A DNA stretch of 64,000 nt from Chitinophaga cymbidii (GCF_007992715.1 NZ_BKAU01000004.1:62001-126000), one strand, 5' to 3'; shown: positions 33,714 to 43,419, counted from the stretch's first letter. The notes: generated from the sequence alone by a model not told the origin. Program-made: numbers and translations.

Positions 33714-36515
33714 TTATAACTCTATCCTGAAGCCCACGGAAAATGTGCGCAGCGCGGGATAGCCGATCGTCAGCGTTTCGGGATCAAGATCCCCTTCGAT
33801 ATCATCTATCGAGAACAGGTTGTTGCCGTTGAGGAATACCCTCGCGCTGTTCAGCTTCACTTTGGCAATGGTCCGTTGCGGCAGCGAATAGCCCAGCTCC
33901 AGGCTCCGCAACTTGAGATAGCCGCCGTTACGTTGCCAGAAGGAGGAATACCGGTAGTTGTTCAGGTTGTTCTCGGAAGACAGCCGCGGATAGGTGGCGG
34001 ACGATGCGGTCGCCTGCGTCCACCGGCCTTTGGCCATTTCCGGCGCGTTGCCGTTGTTCTGGAAAGCGAAGAACTGGTTGCCGAGTGAAACGCTGTTGCC
34101 GCTCACGCCCTGGAAGAATACGTCCAGGTCAAAACCCTTGTACTGCACGCCGGCATGCAGGCCGTAGTTAAGCGTAGGGAGGTAGGTTTTGCCGATCGGG
34201 AAGGCATCATTCTGATCGATGATGTTATCGCCGTTCTGATCTTTGTATTTGATATCACCCGCCTGTACGGTGGTGAAGATCTGGCGTGGACTGGCATCAA
34301 TGTCCGCCTGGTCGCGGAAGAAGCCGATGGCTTCGAGGCCGAAAGGCTGGCCTACCGGTTGCCCGGTGAGGTAGAGGTATGTGTCCTCCTGCACAGCTTC
34401 CGCGTTATACACGATCTTGTTTTTGGCGTATGCCGCATTGCCTTCCACAAACCATTGTACCCCTGCATCCGGCGCGTTGCGGTAGCCGATGACGGCTTCC
34501 AGCCCTTTGTTGTCCACCTTGCCCACGTTGAGGAAGGGAAGGTCTACCCCCACATACTGCGGAACCGTGAAGAAAGGCTGCGCCAGGATGTGTTTGCGTT
34601 TGTTTTTGAATACATCCAGCTGGAACGTAAGGCGGTCGATGAAAGTAGCTTCCAGGCCGATGTTCATCTTCGTTTCCTTTTCCCAGGTCACATCGGGATT
34701 GGCGGGCGTGCCTTCGGAAAGGCCGCCGGTGCTGTTATTGCCGGTGCCGAAGTAGGGCGATGCGCCGAAGGGGAACAGCTGGTCGAACATAAAGCGCGGG
34801 CCGCCGATCAGGTCATTGCCGGTGAGGCCGTAAGATGCGCGCAGCTTCAGGAAGCTGATCACCCGATTGTCTTCCAGGAAATTTTCATTGGAGGCGATCC
34901 ATCCGGCGGACACGGCGGGGAAGTATCCGAAGCGTTTTCCTTTCGGGAAATTTTCGGAGCCCATGTAAGACATGTTCACTTCACCGATGTACCGCTCGTC
35001 GTATGCATAGGTCACGCGCGCACCGCCGTTGACGTGCTTGTACGGCAGGTTGCCGCCGGTGATATTGTAGCTGTCCTGGTTATACATCAGCATCGCGGAA
35101 ACGTTGTGTACGCCAAAGCTGCGGTCATAATTCAGGAAGCCCTGCAGCGCATAGTTGCGCCACTGGTCCGAGCGGCTTTCATCACCCGCCAGCGAGGTTT
35201 TCTGGCCGAAGCGGGTGATCACCGTATCGCCCGCGCCGTTGCGGGAGATGGAAAAACGTTCGTATTGTTTCGTTTTGTTGGAATAGCTGGTAAACCAGGT
35301 GTTGAGCGCCAGCGCGCCGGATATGCTCAATCCTTCGGTGATAAAATCCAGCTGCTGCGTGAGCTTCAACGATCCCTGCAAGGTCCTGCCGTTGGAGGTG
35401 TAGGAACCTGTTTGCAGCACATTCCCGAGGGGATTAGCGTAGAGCGCATTGCCGCCGAAGCTGCCGTCCGGTAAATAAACCGGGAAAGCATTCGAAGGAA
35501 TGGAAGCCGCCAGCCCGAAGAGCGAAGCGGTGGTATTGCCTGCCGGATTGGCCTTGTCTTCTACGGTACCGCCGAGCCGGATGGCGGCGGTGAGCTTTTT
35601 GGTGATGTTGATGTCTATATTCGAGCGGAAGTTGTAACGCTGGAATTTGGCGTTACTGCTTTCCTCTTCCTGGTCGCCCGCTTTGATCAGCAGGCCCTGG
35701 CTGGTCAGCGCATTCAGCGCCACGAAATAGCGCACCGTTTCATTGCCGCCGTTGAAGGTCAGGTTGTAGTTGCTCTGGGGCGCCGCCTTGCGGAGTATCT
35801 GGTCGTACCAGTTCACATCCGGGTGGAAGTAGGGATCGTTGCCGCTGCGGTAAGCTTCGAGCGCGGTGTTGCTGTACATGGGCGCCTTGCCGTCGTTCTG
35901 CAATGCTTCGTTGTACAGCGTGGCGTAGTCGTATGCCCGCAGGTTTTTGGGCAGGCCCACCGGTTTGTTAAACCCGAACTGCACGCCGAACCCTACTTTC
36001 AGCGGGCCCTGCACGCCTTTCTTCGTGGTCACCAGCATAACGCCATTGGCCCCTCTGCTGCCGTAAAGCGCGGTGGCGGCGGCGTCTTTCAGGATGGTGA
36101 TGGTGGCGATCTCATCCGGCACCAGCTGTGCGAAGGTGCTTTCAAATCCATCCACCAGTACCAGTATTTTGGTATCCGCGGCGCCGAAGGTGCCTACGCC
36201 CCTGATCACCATGCCGGGCGTGTTCACGCCGTTCTCGCTGCTGCCCGCCTGTACGGTCAGTCCCGGCAGGCGTCCGTAGAGCGTGTTGCCGAGATTGGTG
36301 TTAAACGTTTTCTTCAGCCCGGCGCCCTGCACGGTGGAAACGGCGCCGGTCACCATCCACGCGGGTTGTACGCCGTAGGCGATCTCCGTAGTGCCGGAGG
36401 AATCGGTGCGGACGGCCTGCGCGGAAGCGTTCCATCCCGTGGCGCAAGCGAGGGCCGCGGCGATGAACCGTTTTCCGGCCCGTCCTGTAAAGCGATGATA
36501 TATGTTTGATTTCAT
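33714..36515 (-). CDS. SusC-type receptor lacking the usual N-terminal domain
   Basis: The protein has 933 residues. After a signal peptide (GWNASAQ) there are only about 35 residues before the plug (GAVSTVQGAGLKKTFNTNLG), so the carboxypeptidase-D-like domain of most SusC proteins is missing. The plug retains VIRGVGTFGAADTKILVLVDG and ANGVMLVTTKKGVQG, and the barrel ends FSVGFRIEL. A TonB box-like EIAYGVQ remains. It pairs with the SusD gene that follows. The short N terminus may reflect a simpler transport partner, or loss of a domain used for assembly. Confidence 0.92.
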   Translation of the reverse strand: MKSNIYHRFTGRAGKRFIAAALACATGWNASAQAVRTDSSGTTEIAYGVQPAWMVTGAVSTVQGAGLKKTFNTNLGNTLYGRLPGLTVQAGSSENGVNTPGMVIRGVGTFGAADTKILVLVDGFESTFAQLVPDEIATITILKDAAATALYGSRGANGVMLVTTKKGVQGPLKVGFGVQFGFNKPVGLPKNLRAYDYATLYNEALQNDGKAPMYSNTALEAYRSGNDPYFHPDVNWYDQILRKAAPQSNYNLTFNGGNETVRYFVALNALTSQGLLIKAGDQEEESSNAKFQRYNFRSNIDINITKKLTAAIRLGGTVEDKANPAGNTTASLFGLAASIPSNAFPVYLPDGSFGGNALYANPLGNVLQTGSYTSNGRTLQGSLKLTQQLDFITEGLSISGALALNTWFTSYSNKTKQYERFSISRNGAGDTVITRFGQKTSLAGDESRSDQWRNYALQGFLNYDRSFGVHNVSAMLMYNQDSYNITGGNLPYKHVNGGARVTYAYDERYIGEVNMSYMGSENFPKGKRFGYFPAVSAGWIASNENFLEDNRVISFLKLRASYGLTGNDLIGGPRFMFDQLFPFGASPYFGTGNNSTGGLSEGTPANPDVTWEKETKMNIGLEATFIDRLTFQLDVFKNKRKHILAQPFFTVPQYVGVDLPFLNVGKVDNKGLEAVIGYRNAPDAGVQWFVEGNAAYAKNKIVYNAEAVQEDTYLYLTGQPVGQPFGLEAIGFFRDQADIDASPRQIFTTVQAGDIKYKDQNGDNIIDQNDAFPIGKTYLPTLNYGLHAGVQYKGFDLDVFFQGVSGNSVSLGNQFFAFQNNGNAPEMAKGRWTQATASSATYPRLSSENNLNNYRYSSFWQRNGGYLKLRSLELGYSLPQRTIAKVKLNSARVFLNGNNLFSIDDIEGDLDPETLTIGYPALRTFSVGFRIEL

Positions 36516-36544
36516 GTGATGCTTTTTACGATAGACGAATACAT

Positions 36545-38257
36545 TTACCAGCCGGGGTTTTGAGCGATGTGGCCTTTGTTCACTTCAGACAGTATGAAGG
36601 GGTGCAGGTACATCTTGCGCAGGAAAGTGCGCTGCTCGAAAATGAAGGGCGTAAATCTGATCTCCGTGCTGTTGGGTATGGCGGCCAGCTTCAGTCCCCA
36701 GAAATCCCCCCGCATCACGCCGTTCTCCTCCGCGATCATCCAGCGGCGGATGTCCCAGAAACGGTGATCTTCAAAAGCCAGCTCCACCGCTCTTTCATTC
36801 CGCACCCGCGCACGGAATGCATCTTTGGAAAGATTGTCCGGAAGGTCCGGCATGCCGGAGCGGCGGCGGATCACGTTCACCGCTTCGTATGCGTCGGAAG
36901 GCGGTACATCGTAATATTCATTCAGCGCCTCCGCGTAGTTGAGATATGCCTCCGCCAGCCGGAATATCTGCCAGTTGGGGATCTGCGCCGCGCCGTTATG
37001 CAGCTCCTCGGGGATCAGCTTGTGCATCCAGTGGCCGAGGGCGCTGTTCATGCAGTTGAACTGCGGGTCTTCCCGGTTCCAGTAGGAGTTGTGATAGGCC
37101 ACCGTTTGCTTGAAGCGCGGGTCCAGCTCGTCGTACTTCTCGAAGAGGTTGTTGCCGCCGGCTTCGGGCCAGGTTTGCGGGGTGCCGTCTTTCTTTTCGT
37201 ATTTCCGGATGAAGTTCATGGTCACCATGGCGCCGCCCCATCCGGAGTGGGTGAGGGTGTTCGGTTTCATGGTAGCCCAGGGAATTTCCCAGTTGTTACG
37301 AAGACCGTATATTTTGGCGGCGAGGATGATCTCCGGGTTGTCGTTCGTCGTCCATTGGTATTTGTAATTCGCGGTCACGCCCCGGTCCGTGATCAGGCGG
37401 GTGCCTGCGGAGGGCGCCTGGTCGATCACCGCTTTGGCGGCATCCGCCGCCAGCTTCCAGCGTTCCTTGTCGAAGTTGCCGTAACAGATCAGGTTGTTCT
37501 TGTCGCCAAAGTTGAGATAAGGCTGGGCGGCATTGAAAAGCGGGCTCGCGGCGTACAGCAGCGTTCTGGCTTTCAGCATAAGCGCGGCGCCTTTGGTGGC
37601 GCGGCCGCGCATATTGCTCGGATAGCTGGGCGGCAGCTTGGCCGCTGCGTCGGTTGCATCGCTCACAATGAAGTTGATGCATTCTTCCAGCGTGTTCCTG
37701 CCGATGGCAAGATCGTCCGTCAGCTGAAACCTTTTATCCGCAATAGGCACGCCGCCGTAGCGTTTCACCATCTCGAAATAATTCAGCGCGCGGATGAACC
37801 TGGCCTCACCATATACCTGGTCGCGGTAAACGGCCGTGAGGTTCGGCACTTCATCCAGTCTTTCCATGATGATATTGGCCATGCGGATCGCCGTCCACCG
37901 AAGAAAAAACCGGTAATCTTCCAGGTTCACGATGTCGCTGGCGGTGATGCTGGCGTTGTTCCAGCGCTGGGAGGTCATCCAGCCTACTGCGTATTCCACC
38001 TCGTCCGTAGCGCCGGCGGAAATATCGTACGTTGCGGCGTTGGTAAGACTTCTGTCTTCCGTCGGAAAGCCGTGATGGATGCCGTGCCGGTAAAGGCTGG
38101 CCACATACATTTCCAGTTCTGTTTGCGAAGAGAACATGGTGTTTTCCGTAACGTCCACACCGGGGGCCTTGTCCAGGAACTTCTTCTCGCAGGAGACAGA
38201 AAGGATGCTGCACAGGCCCAGTATATAAAGTGCATGTAATTTTTTCATCGGTTTCAT
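36545..38257 (-). CDS. SusD-type lipoprotein, first pair of PUL2
   Basis: The lipoprotein has 570 residues (start MKPMKKLHALYI; MKKLHA at 38248 is equally possible), with a signal ending ILSVSC. The family blocks FIRALNYFEMVKRYGGVPIADK and RVRNERAVELAFEDHRFWDIRRW are present and it ends AQNPGW. It starts five bases after the SusC stop, tightly coupled. It is longer than the canonical family (about 500), with insertions in the middle, as often seen in glycan-binding loops. Confidence 0.93.
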   Translation of the reverse strand: MKPMKKLHALYILGLCSILSVSCEKKFLDKAPGVDVTENTMFSSQTELEMYVASLYRHGIHHGFPTEDRSLTNAATYDISAGATDEVEYAVGWMTSQRWNNASITASDIVNLEDYRFFLRWTAIRMANIIMERLDEVPNLTAVYRDQVYGEARFIRALNYFEMVKRYGGVPIADKRFQLTDDLAIGRNTLEECINFIVSDATDAAAKLPPSYPSNMRGRATKGAALMLKARTLLYAASPLFNAAQPYLNFGDKNNLICYGNFDKERWKLAADAAKAVIDQAPSAGTRLITDRGVTANYKYQWTTNDNPEIILAAKIYGLRNNWEIPWATMKPNTLTHSGWGGAMVTMNFIRKYEKKDGTPQTWPEAGGNNLFEKYDELDPRFKQTVAYHNSYWNREDPQFNCMNSALGHWMHKLIPEELHNGAAQIPNWQIFRLAEAYLNYAEALNEYYDVPPSDAYEAVNVIRRRSGMPDLPDNLSKDAFRARVRNERAVELAFEDHRFWDIRRWMIAEENGVMRGDFWGLKLAAIPNSTEIRFTPFIFEQRTFLRKMYLHPFILSEVNKGHIAQNPGW

Positions 38258-38261
38258 GCCA

Positions 38262-41200
38262 TCAGAATTTAAGATTAAGGCCGAAGTTGATCGTTTTCAC
38301 AAGCGGGTAAGGCTCTGCGCCGTTGCTGTTGCCGTCCCATACGCCTACCGGCTGTTCCGGGTCGATGCCCGGCGGCAGGTCGTGCCAGGTCAGCAGGTTA
38401 TTGCCGTTCAGATAGAAACGCGCGGCGCTGATGCCGATCCTTCTCAGGGCGCTGGCCGTGAGGGAATAACCGATCTCTACGTTCTTGAGGCGCACATAGC
38501 TCGCATCCCTGATCCAGTAGCTGGATTCCTTGTAGTTATGTTGTTGCGCATCGGTGCCGATGGCGAGGTGCGGATAGGAGATAGGCAGTCCCGCATCATA
38601 ACGTTCCTGTGACCAGCTTTCGAGCAGGCCCCGGTACGCGCCGATGTCCAGCGGAAAAGCGATCTTGGCGCGGGAAGGGAGGTCTGTGCTGACCTTTGTG
38701 GCGCCCTGGAAGAGCACGGAAATATCAAACCCCCTGTAACTTGCACCTAATGAAAGGCCGTACAATTGTTCCGGGAAATTGGAGTAGCCGATGGGCACAT
38801 AATCTTCTTCGGAAATAAGTCCGTCGCCGTTCACATCCTTGTACCGGATATCGCCGGGCTGGATCTTGTTGTTGTTCCATTGCGATGCGGGCCTTTTCGC
38901 GTCGTTCACTTCATCCCATGAATTATACAATCCTTCCGCGATCAAACCGAAGTACTGCCCCACACGATGTCCGGTGCGCTGCTGGTAAGGCATGGGTTGG
39001 GGAATTTCATCCATCTCCAGGATCTTGTTGCGCGCGAACGTAAACGTTCCTTTCACCCAGTACTGCACATTCCCGATGTTGTCGTTAAAAGAGATATCGC
39101 CATCAATGCCGCGGTTCTGCATCTTGCCGAAGTTGTACGGCGGGAAGTTGGCGCCGGTGATCACAGGCGTGGTCTGCCGGGTGGCGAGGATGTTGTTGCG
39201 CATTTCGGAGAAGTAGTCCGCCGTTATCGCGAACTTGTCTTTCCAAAACCGCATTTCCAGCCCTACGTTCTGCTTCACCGCTCTTTCCCAGGTGAGCAGC
39301 TCGTTGCCGAGCGCGCCTTCCACGGGAGTGGTGTAGATCGAATAGTTGACGCCGGCTTCGCCGAAATAGTAGCCGGTGGAATAAGTGTAGGAAGTGGGAC
39401 GGTAGAGGAAGCGGGCATTGTTGAGCTTGTCGTTGCCCACTTCACCATAAGAAGCCCTGATCTTCAGGAAGGTCAGCACGTCGTTCTTCGGGAAGAACGG
39501 TTCCATCGAGGGTATCCAGCCAATGGAGTAGGCGGGGAAGAAGCCGAAGCGCCGGCCTTCCGCAAAGTTTTCCGTGCCGTTATAGCCCGCGTTGAACTCG
39601 GCCATGTAACGGTCTTTGTATGCATAGGTCACACGTCCCACCACGCCCTGGTAACCGTTCGGCACCAGGAAGGCCAGGTTGGGATCGAAAAGTTTTGTCT
39701 GGTTGTATAGTACGAGGCCGGTAACGGCATGATCACCGAAAGTGCGGTTGTAGTTGATGCCCGCTTCCGCATAGGTGCGCCGGTTCTTGGCGATGGCCTC
39801 GGCGTAGCCGAAAGGCTCTTCCAGGCTCTGCGGGCGGAATTGCAGCGATCCGTCCGGTAATCGTTTAACCGAGTACGTTACCACGTTCTTGCTGTAGGTA
39901 TCGCGCTTGCTGTTGAAGTTCTGGTAGGAGATTTTTCCGTGGATGGACAAGCCTTCGGTGATGAAGTCCAGCGCATAATCCGCTCTCACGGTACCGTTGA
40001 GGTAGCTGCGGAATTCCTTGGAGTAGCCGGAGCCGAGCAGGTTCACGATGGGACTCACCGGCTGGCTGTAGCCCTGTGTAACGATCTTGTTGTCCACAAT
40101 GCCCGGCGATTGCCATGGTGGTGCGTCGCCGATGGCCTGTATGATGCGGTTGGTATTCCAGTTGGAGCCGCGCCGGTTTTCGTTTTGCATGGAAAGGTCC
40201 AGCGCGATCTTCAGTCTTTTTGTAACGTCGAAGTTAAAGTTGGAGCGGAAGTTATAGCGCTTGAATTTGATCTGCGCGTCCCATCCGGGGTCCAGCGTAG
40301 TTTGTTTGAAAAGCGCTTCCTGGTTGAACAGGCCGCCGGATATGAAGTACTTTGTTTTTTCAGTGCCTCCGCTGATGGTGAGGTTTTGCTGCGTTTGTAC
40401 GGAGGTCTTTTTCAGCAGCATGTCGTAATAGTTGGTGCTGGGGTACATAATGGGATCTTCGCCGGATTCGTACTTGGCGATGTCCGCATCACTGAAGCGC
40501 GGTGTGTAAACGGCGCCGGTGATATAGCTGTCGTATTTCCTGGCCGCATTGTACGAGCGGGTGTATTCCGCGCTGTTCATCGGTTCGCGAAGGTCCACGA
40601 AGCTGTTGAGCGCCACGTTGGTGGTCAGGTTCAGTTGCGGTTTGCCTTCCTTGCCGCGGCGGGTGGTGATGAGCAATACGCCGTTGGCGCCGCGTACGCC
40701 GTATATGGCGGTGGAGGAGGCATCTTTCAGGATGGTCACGCTTTCGATCTCGTTCGGATCGATGTTGTTGTAGTTGGATACTTCAATACCGTCTACCATG
40801 ATCAGCGGCTCCTGTGAACCGGTGAACGTGCCGATGCCCCTGATCCTGAGCGTGGAGGCGTCCTGCCCCGGCTCGCCGCTGGATTGCCGGGCCAGCAGGC
40901 CGGACATGCGGCCGGCCAGCGAGTTGCTGATGTTGGCAACGGGCGATTGCAACAGGTCTTTGGTGGTCACAGAAGAGATGGCGCCCGTTACGGAAACTTT
41001 CTTCTGCGTGCCGTAACCCACCACGATCACTTCTCCCAGGTTTTCGGAAGAAGTGGGCATCGTTACGTTGAGCGTGTTGTTGTTGCCCACGCTGCGTTCC
41101 TGCGTAACGTACCCCATGAAAGTGAAGACCAGCACTACGTTGCGGTCCGGCACCTTCAGGGTGAATCTTCCGGATTCATTGGTAATGGCTGCGATGGTTT

Positions 41201-41396
41201 GGTCTTTGACGCGCACCGTTACACCGGGGAGCAGCTCTCCCTTTTCGTCCTTAACGGTGCCGGTGATGGTGGTTTCCGCCTGGAAAGCGGCCTCCGGAGG
41301 CATGGTAGGGCTGTGACCAGCCGCTGTTCCCCCGGCGAACAGTGCGCCGGAGGAAAGGCATGGGATCATGCACAGCAGTGATAGAAATTTTTTCAT
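38262..41396 (-). CDS. SusC-type receptor, first pair of PUL2
   Basis: The protein has 1044 residues. After a signal peptide it has one carboxypeptidase-D-like domain (TITGTVKDEKGELLPGVTVR, about residues 43-125), a TonB box region (EVIVVGYGTQKKV), a plug (RIRGIGTFTGSQEPLIMVDG; ANGVLLITTRRGKEG) and a barrel ending FGLNLKF. There is no STN domain, so it does not signal through FecR, in agreement with the absence of a sigma/anti-sigma pair in PUL2. It follows the clan GH-A-like gene by 40 bp and is followed at once by its SusD. Confidence 0.94.
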   Translation of the reverse strand: MKKFLSLLCMIPCLSSGALFAGGTAAGHSPTMPPEAAFQAETTITGTVKDEKGELLPGVTVRVKDQTIAAITNESGRFTLKVPDRNVVLVFTFMGYVTQERSVGNNNTLNVTMPTSSENLGEVIVVGYGTQKKVSVTGAISSVTTKDLLQSPVANISNSLAGRMSGLLARQSSGEPGQDASTLRIRGIGTFTGSQEPLIMVDGIEVSNYNNIDPNEIESVTILKDASSTAIYGVRGANGVLLITTRRGKEGKPQLNLTTNVALNSFVDLREPMNSAEYTRSYNAARKYDSYITGAVYTPRFSDADIAKYESGEDPIMYPSTNYYDMLLKKTSVQTQQNLTISGGTEKTKYFISGGLFNQEALFKQTTLDPGWDAQIKFKRYNFRSNFNFDVTKRLKIALDLSMQNENRRGSNWNTNRIIQAIGDAPPWQSPGIVDNKIVTQGYSQPVSPIVNLLGSGYSKEFRSYLNGTVRADYALDFITEGLSIHGKISYQNFNSKRDTYSKNVVTYSVKRLPDGSLQFRPQSLEEPFGYAEAIAKNRRTYAEAGINYNRTFGDHAVTGLVLYNQTKLFDPNLAFLVPNGYQGVVGRVTYAYKDRYMAEFNAGYNGTENFAEGRRFGFFPAYSIGWIPSMEPFFPKNDVLTFLKIRASYGEVGNDKLNNARFLYRPTSYTYSTGYYFGEAGVNYSIYTTPVEGALGNELLTWERAVKQNVGLEMRFWKDKFAITADYFSEMRNNILATRQTTPVITGANFPPYNFGKMQNRGIDGDISFNDNIGNVQYWVKGTFTFARNKILEMDEIPQPMPYQQRTGHRVGQYFGLIAEGLYNSWDEVNDAKRPASQWNNNKIQPGDIRYKDVNGDGLISEEDYVPIGYSNFPEQLYGLSLGASYRGFDISVLFQGATKVSTDLPSRAKIAFPLDIGAYRGLLESWSQERYDAGLPISYPHLAIGTDAQQHNYKESSYWIRDASYVRLKNVEIGYSLTASALRRIGISAARFYLNGNNLLTWHDLPPGIDPEQPVGVWDGNSNGAEPYPLVKTINFGLNLKF

Positions 41397-41436
41397 GACA
41401 TGCGATTTTTAACTTTCTACATACTTGAACAGATGC

Positions 41437-42864
41437 TTATTTCTTCAGGAGAATATAGGCAGGGCCTTCGCCGATAGTAAGACTGATAGAGTGGTCGCCC
41501 TGCTGTTCCCAGGCAGCGTCCGGGGCTTCGCCCGCGGCGGTGGACATAGCTTTTACGCTGACGGCTTTGCCGGGCATGTCTGTCAGCGTGACTCTGGCTT
41601 CGCGTGGCTGGTAGCCGTCTTTTTCGTGGGACTTCACGCCGGTGGGGGACCAGGCCACCCAGATGATGTTATTCGCATCGCTGCCGTGTTTGAACTCGTA
41701 CACATACAGCTGCCCGTAATCTTCTTTCACGATGCGGCTGAAACGGTAATTGCCCAGTGTTTCATACAGCTGCCGCACAGCGTGGAAAGACATCTTCGGC
41801 TCAAACTTCCGGGTAAGGCCGGATGCCGCATGGAAAGACGCTTCATCATCATCGTTATAATAATACAGGTATGCGCGCTCTATATCCATTTTGGCAAACG
41901 CGAGGAAAGACCGCACGAGGTATTGCGCCTGCTGCAGGTCGGTATGCCCCTGCCAGTCCAGCTTCTCCCACCAGTCTTTCCGGTGCTGCATGGCGCCCGG
42001 TGTGCAGGCATCATAACCGAATTCCGTTACCCATACTTCTTTGCCGGGTGCGGTGCTGTTGCGCCAGTCGATCGTTTCCTGCACTACTTTCTGATAGATA
42101 GCGGTGGTGTCTTCCGGCCAGGTGCGGTTCCAGGAATTGGGATTATTGCCGGATTTCGGGAGGGTGGCGTAGGTGTGCACGTTCAGTACATCGTAGAGCG
42201 GCAGTACGTCCGCATCCGCATAGAAGGAATGCACGTCCTGCGAATAGTCGTCCGCTGTGCGGGCGTGTACGGTAGGCGTAACGATCTTTGCCTTGGGATC
42301 GCCGTCGCGGAGGCCCTTGGCCATTTGTACGAAGAGGTTGCGGAATACGGGAAGGTCCACCCGGCGGCCCGGCTCATTATCGATCTCGAAAGATGTGGCG
42401 AGCTTCTCCGTGCCGGAGGGGCCGTAATACGCCGCCATGGCTTTGGCATAATTATAGCTCCATTGTTCCTGCCCCTTCCATTTTTCGATGAAACCATCAT
42501 GCCCGCCGCCGAATTTTGCGAACTGCATGCAGATGTCGGTTTCAAAGCCGCCCTGCTTCCAGGGCCCGTATACATCCCTTTTCCAGTTGATGTTGTTGAT
42601 CGTATTGGGAATGGTGATGGAATCCCCGGGCTTGTTTACATCCCAGTCTATATTGTGATAATTCCGCACGAGGCGGCATACCTGTCCGTATAAAGCCGGT
42701 TTGAAATGGAAATGTCCGTTAATGCCCATGAAGTCTTTCATCAGCGGTTTGTTGCTGGCCGAATCTTCCGTTCCGGCTGCTGTTTTCTCCTTGTTGTCCG
42801 GCGTTTTACAGGACAGGAAGGAAAGCGTGGAAATGGAAATAAGCCCCAATACAATTTTTTTCAT
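41437..42864 (-). CDS. Lipoprotein glycoside hydrolase, clan GH-A-like
   Basis: The lipoprotein has 475 residues, with a signal ending LSFLSC. The central TIM barrel shows TSFEIDNEPG with the putative acid/base glutamate at about 164 and VWVTEFGYD with the putative nucleophile at about 281, the spacing and form expected for retaining clan GH-A enzymes (GH39, GH5, GH30 types). A C-terminal beta-sandwich follows. The exact family is not certain. It is the first gene of PUL2, placed ahead of two susCD pairs, and as a lipoprotein it is probably at the cell surface or in the periplasm. The substrate could be a pentose or hexose chain that GH172 then trims. Confidence 0.82.
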   Translation of the reverse strand: MKKIVLGLISISTLSFLSCKTPDNKEKTAAGTEDSASNKPLMKDFMGINGHFHFKPALYGQVCRLVRNYHNIDWDVNKPGDSITIPNTINNINWKRDVYGPWKQGGFETDICMQFAKFGGGHDGFIEKWKGQEQWSYNYAKAMAAYYGPSGTEKLATSFEIDNEPGRRVDLPVFRNLFVQMAKGLRDGDPKAKIVTPTVHARTADDYSQDVHSFYADADVLPLYDVLNVHTYATLPKSGNNPNSWNRTWPEDTTAIYQKVVQETIDWRNSTAPGKEVWVTEFGYDACTPGAMQHRKDWWEKLDWQGHTDLQQAQYLVRSFLAFAKMDIERAYLYYYNDDDEASFHAASGLTRKFEPKMSFHAVRQLYETLGNYRFSRIVKEDYGQLYVYEFKHGSDANNIIWVAWSPTGVKSHEKDGYQPREARVTLTDMPGKAVSVKAMSTAAGEAPDAAWEQQGDHSISLTIGEGPAYILLKK

Positions 42865-42986
42865 ATTGATCTTTGTTTAATGATTTTTTGTGAAAAGCGC
42901 GCGGGCGGTCGGTTGCATGCATTCCCGCAAAGTCCGGTCAGACACCGGTTCCCGTCATTCGATGATATTGGTCAATTGAAGTGTTG

Positions 42987-42998
42987 CAGCACGTGCTG
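42987..42998. promoter_or_regulatory. 12-bp palindrome upstream of PUL2
   Basis: CAGCACGTGCTG, perfectly symmetrical, lies 122 bp upstream of the first PUL2 gene; it is a candidate operator. Confidence 0.3.
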
Positions 42999-43214
42999 AA
43001 GAGAAATTGGTAATCTCTGAACGTGGAAAATTGAGTAATGGAATGCTGCCAATTCCGTGTAAGTTGACAACAAGGTAGAAATTAATTTTAAATAACTGTT
43101 TCTTTAACAATTAAAATTTTTTTATCCTGATAATCTTTCCGTTTTTTCTTTTCATGATAATTATTTCGCGCCGGTTCAATTGTAATTGCTTCAAAACCAG
43201 CTGCTATGGCGGTG

Positions 43215-43246
43215 TTTGGGCGATGATGGCGGGCGGGTAAAATTTG
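43215..43246 (+). promoter_or_regulatory. Candidate promoter of the PUL3 sigma gene
   Basis: TTTG at 43215-43218, a 19-bp spacer, then TAAAATTTG at 43238-43246, a -7 box with one extra base. Transcription would start near 43250, leaving a 170-nt AT-rich leader. Confidence 0.5.
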
Positions 43247-43419
43247 TAGCCTTATTATTTATACTGCAAAAAGCGGGGTGGAAGTACAATCGTATAAGTC
43301 GCGTCCGTTCAAATAATTTTAGCAGGCATTTAAATTGAATTTTTTATTTTTAAATAATAAATGTTCCCTTTACAATTAACGTTTTTCCACTTTATTCCAC
43401 CGTTTCAACCAATCACTGT

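Larger units (their letters stand above)
42865..43419. other. 555-bp AT-rich spacer between PUL2 and PUL3
   Basis: It separates the divergent PUL2 operon and the PUL3 sigma gene. It contains a perfect 12-bp palindrome at 42987, a promoter reading + at 43215 and long A/T runs around 43081-43165 and 43320-43362. I see no protein gene, tRNA or clear - strand promoter. Confidence 0.7.

Noticed and set aside
34155..35474. + strand open frame of 439 codons
   Set aside because: Antisense to the SusC barrel at 33714-36515.
36506..38239. Long + strand open frame of 577 codons
   Set aside because: It lies antisense to the SusD gene at 36545-38257, whose family blocks are evident. Long antisense frames are common here because of high GC and codon bias.
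41425..42693. + strand open frame of 422 codons
   Set aside because: Antisense to the clan GH-A-like enzyme, which shows both catalytic glutamates.
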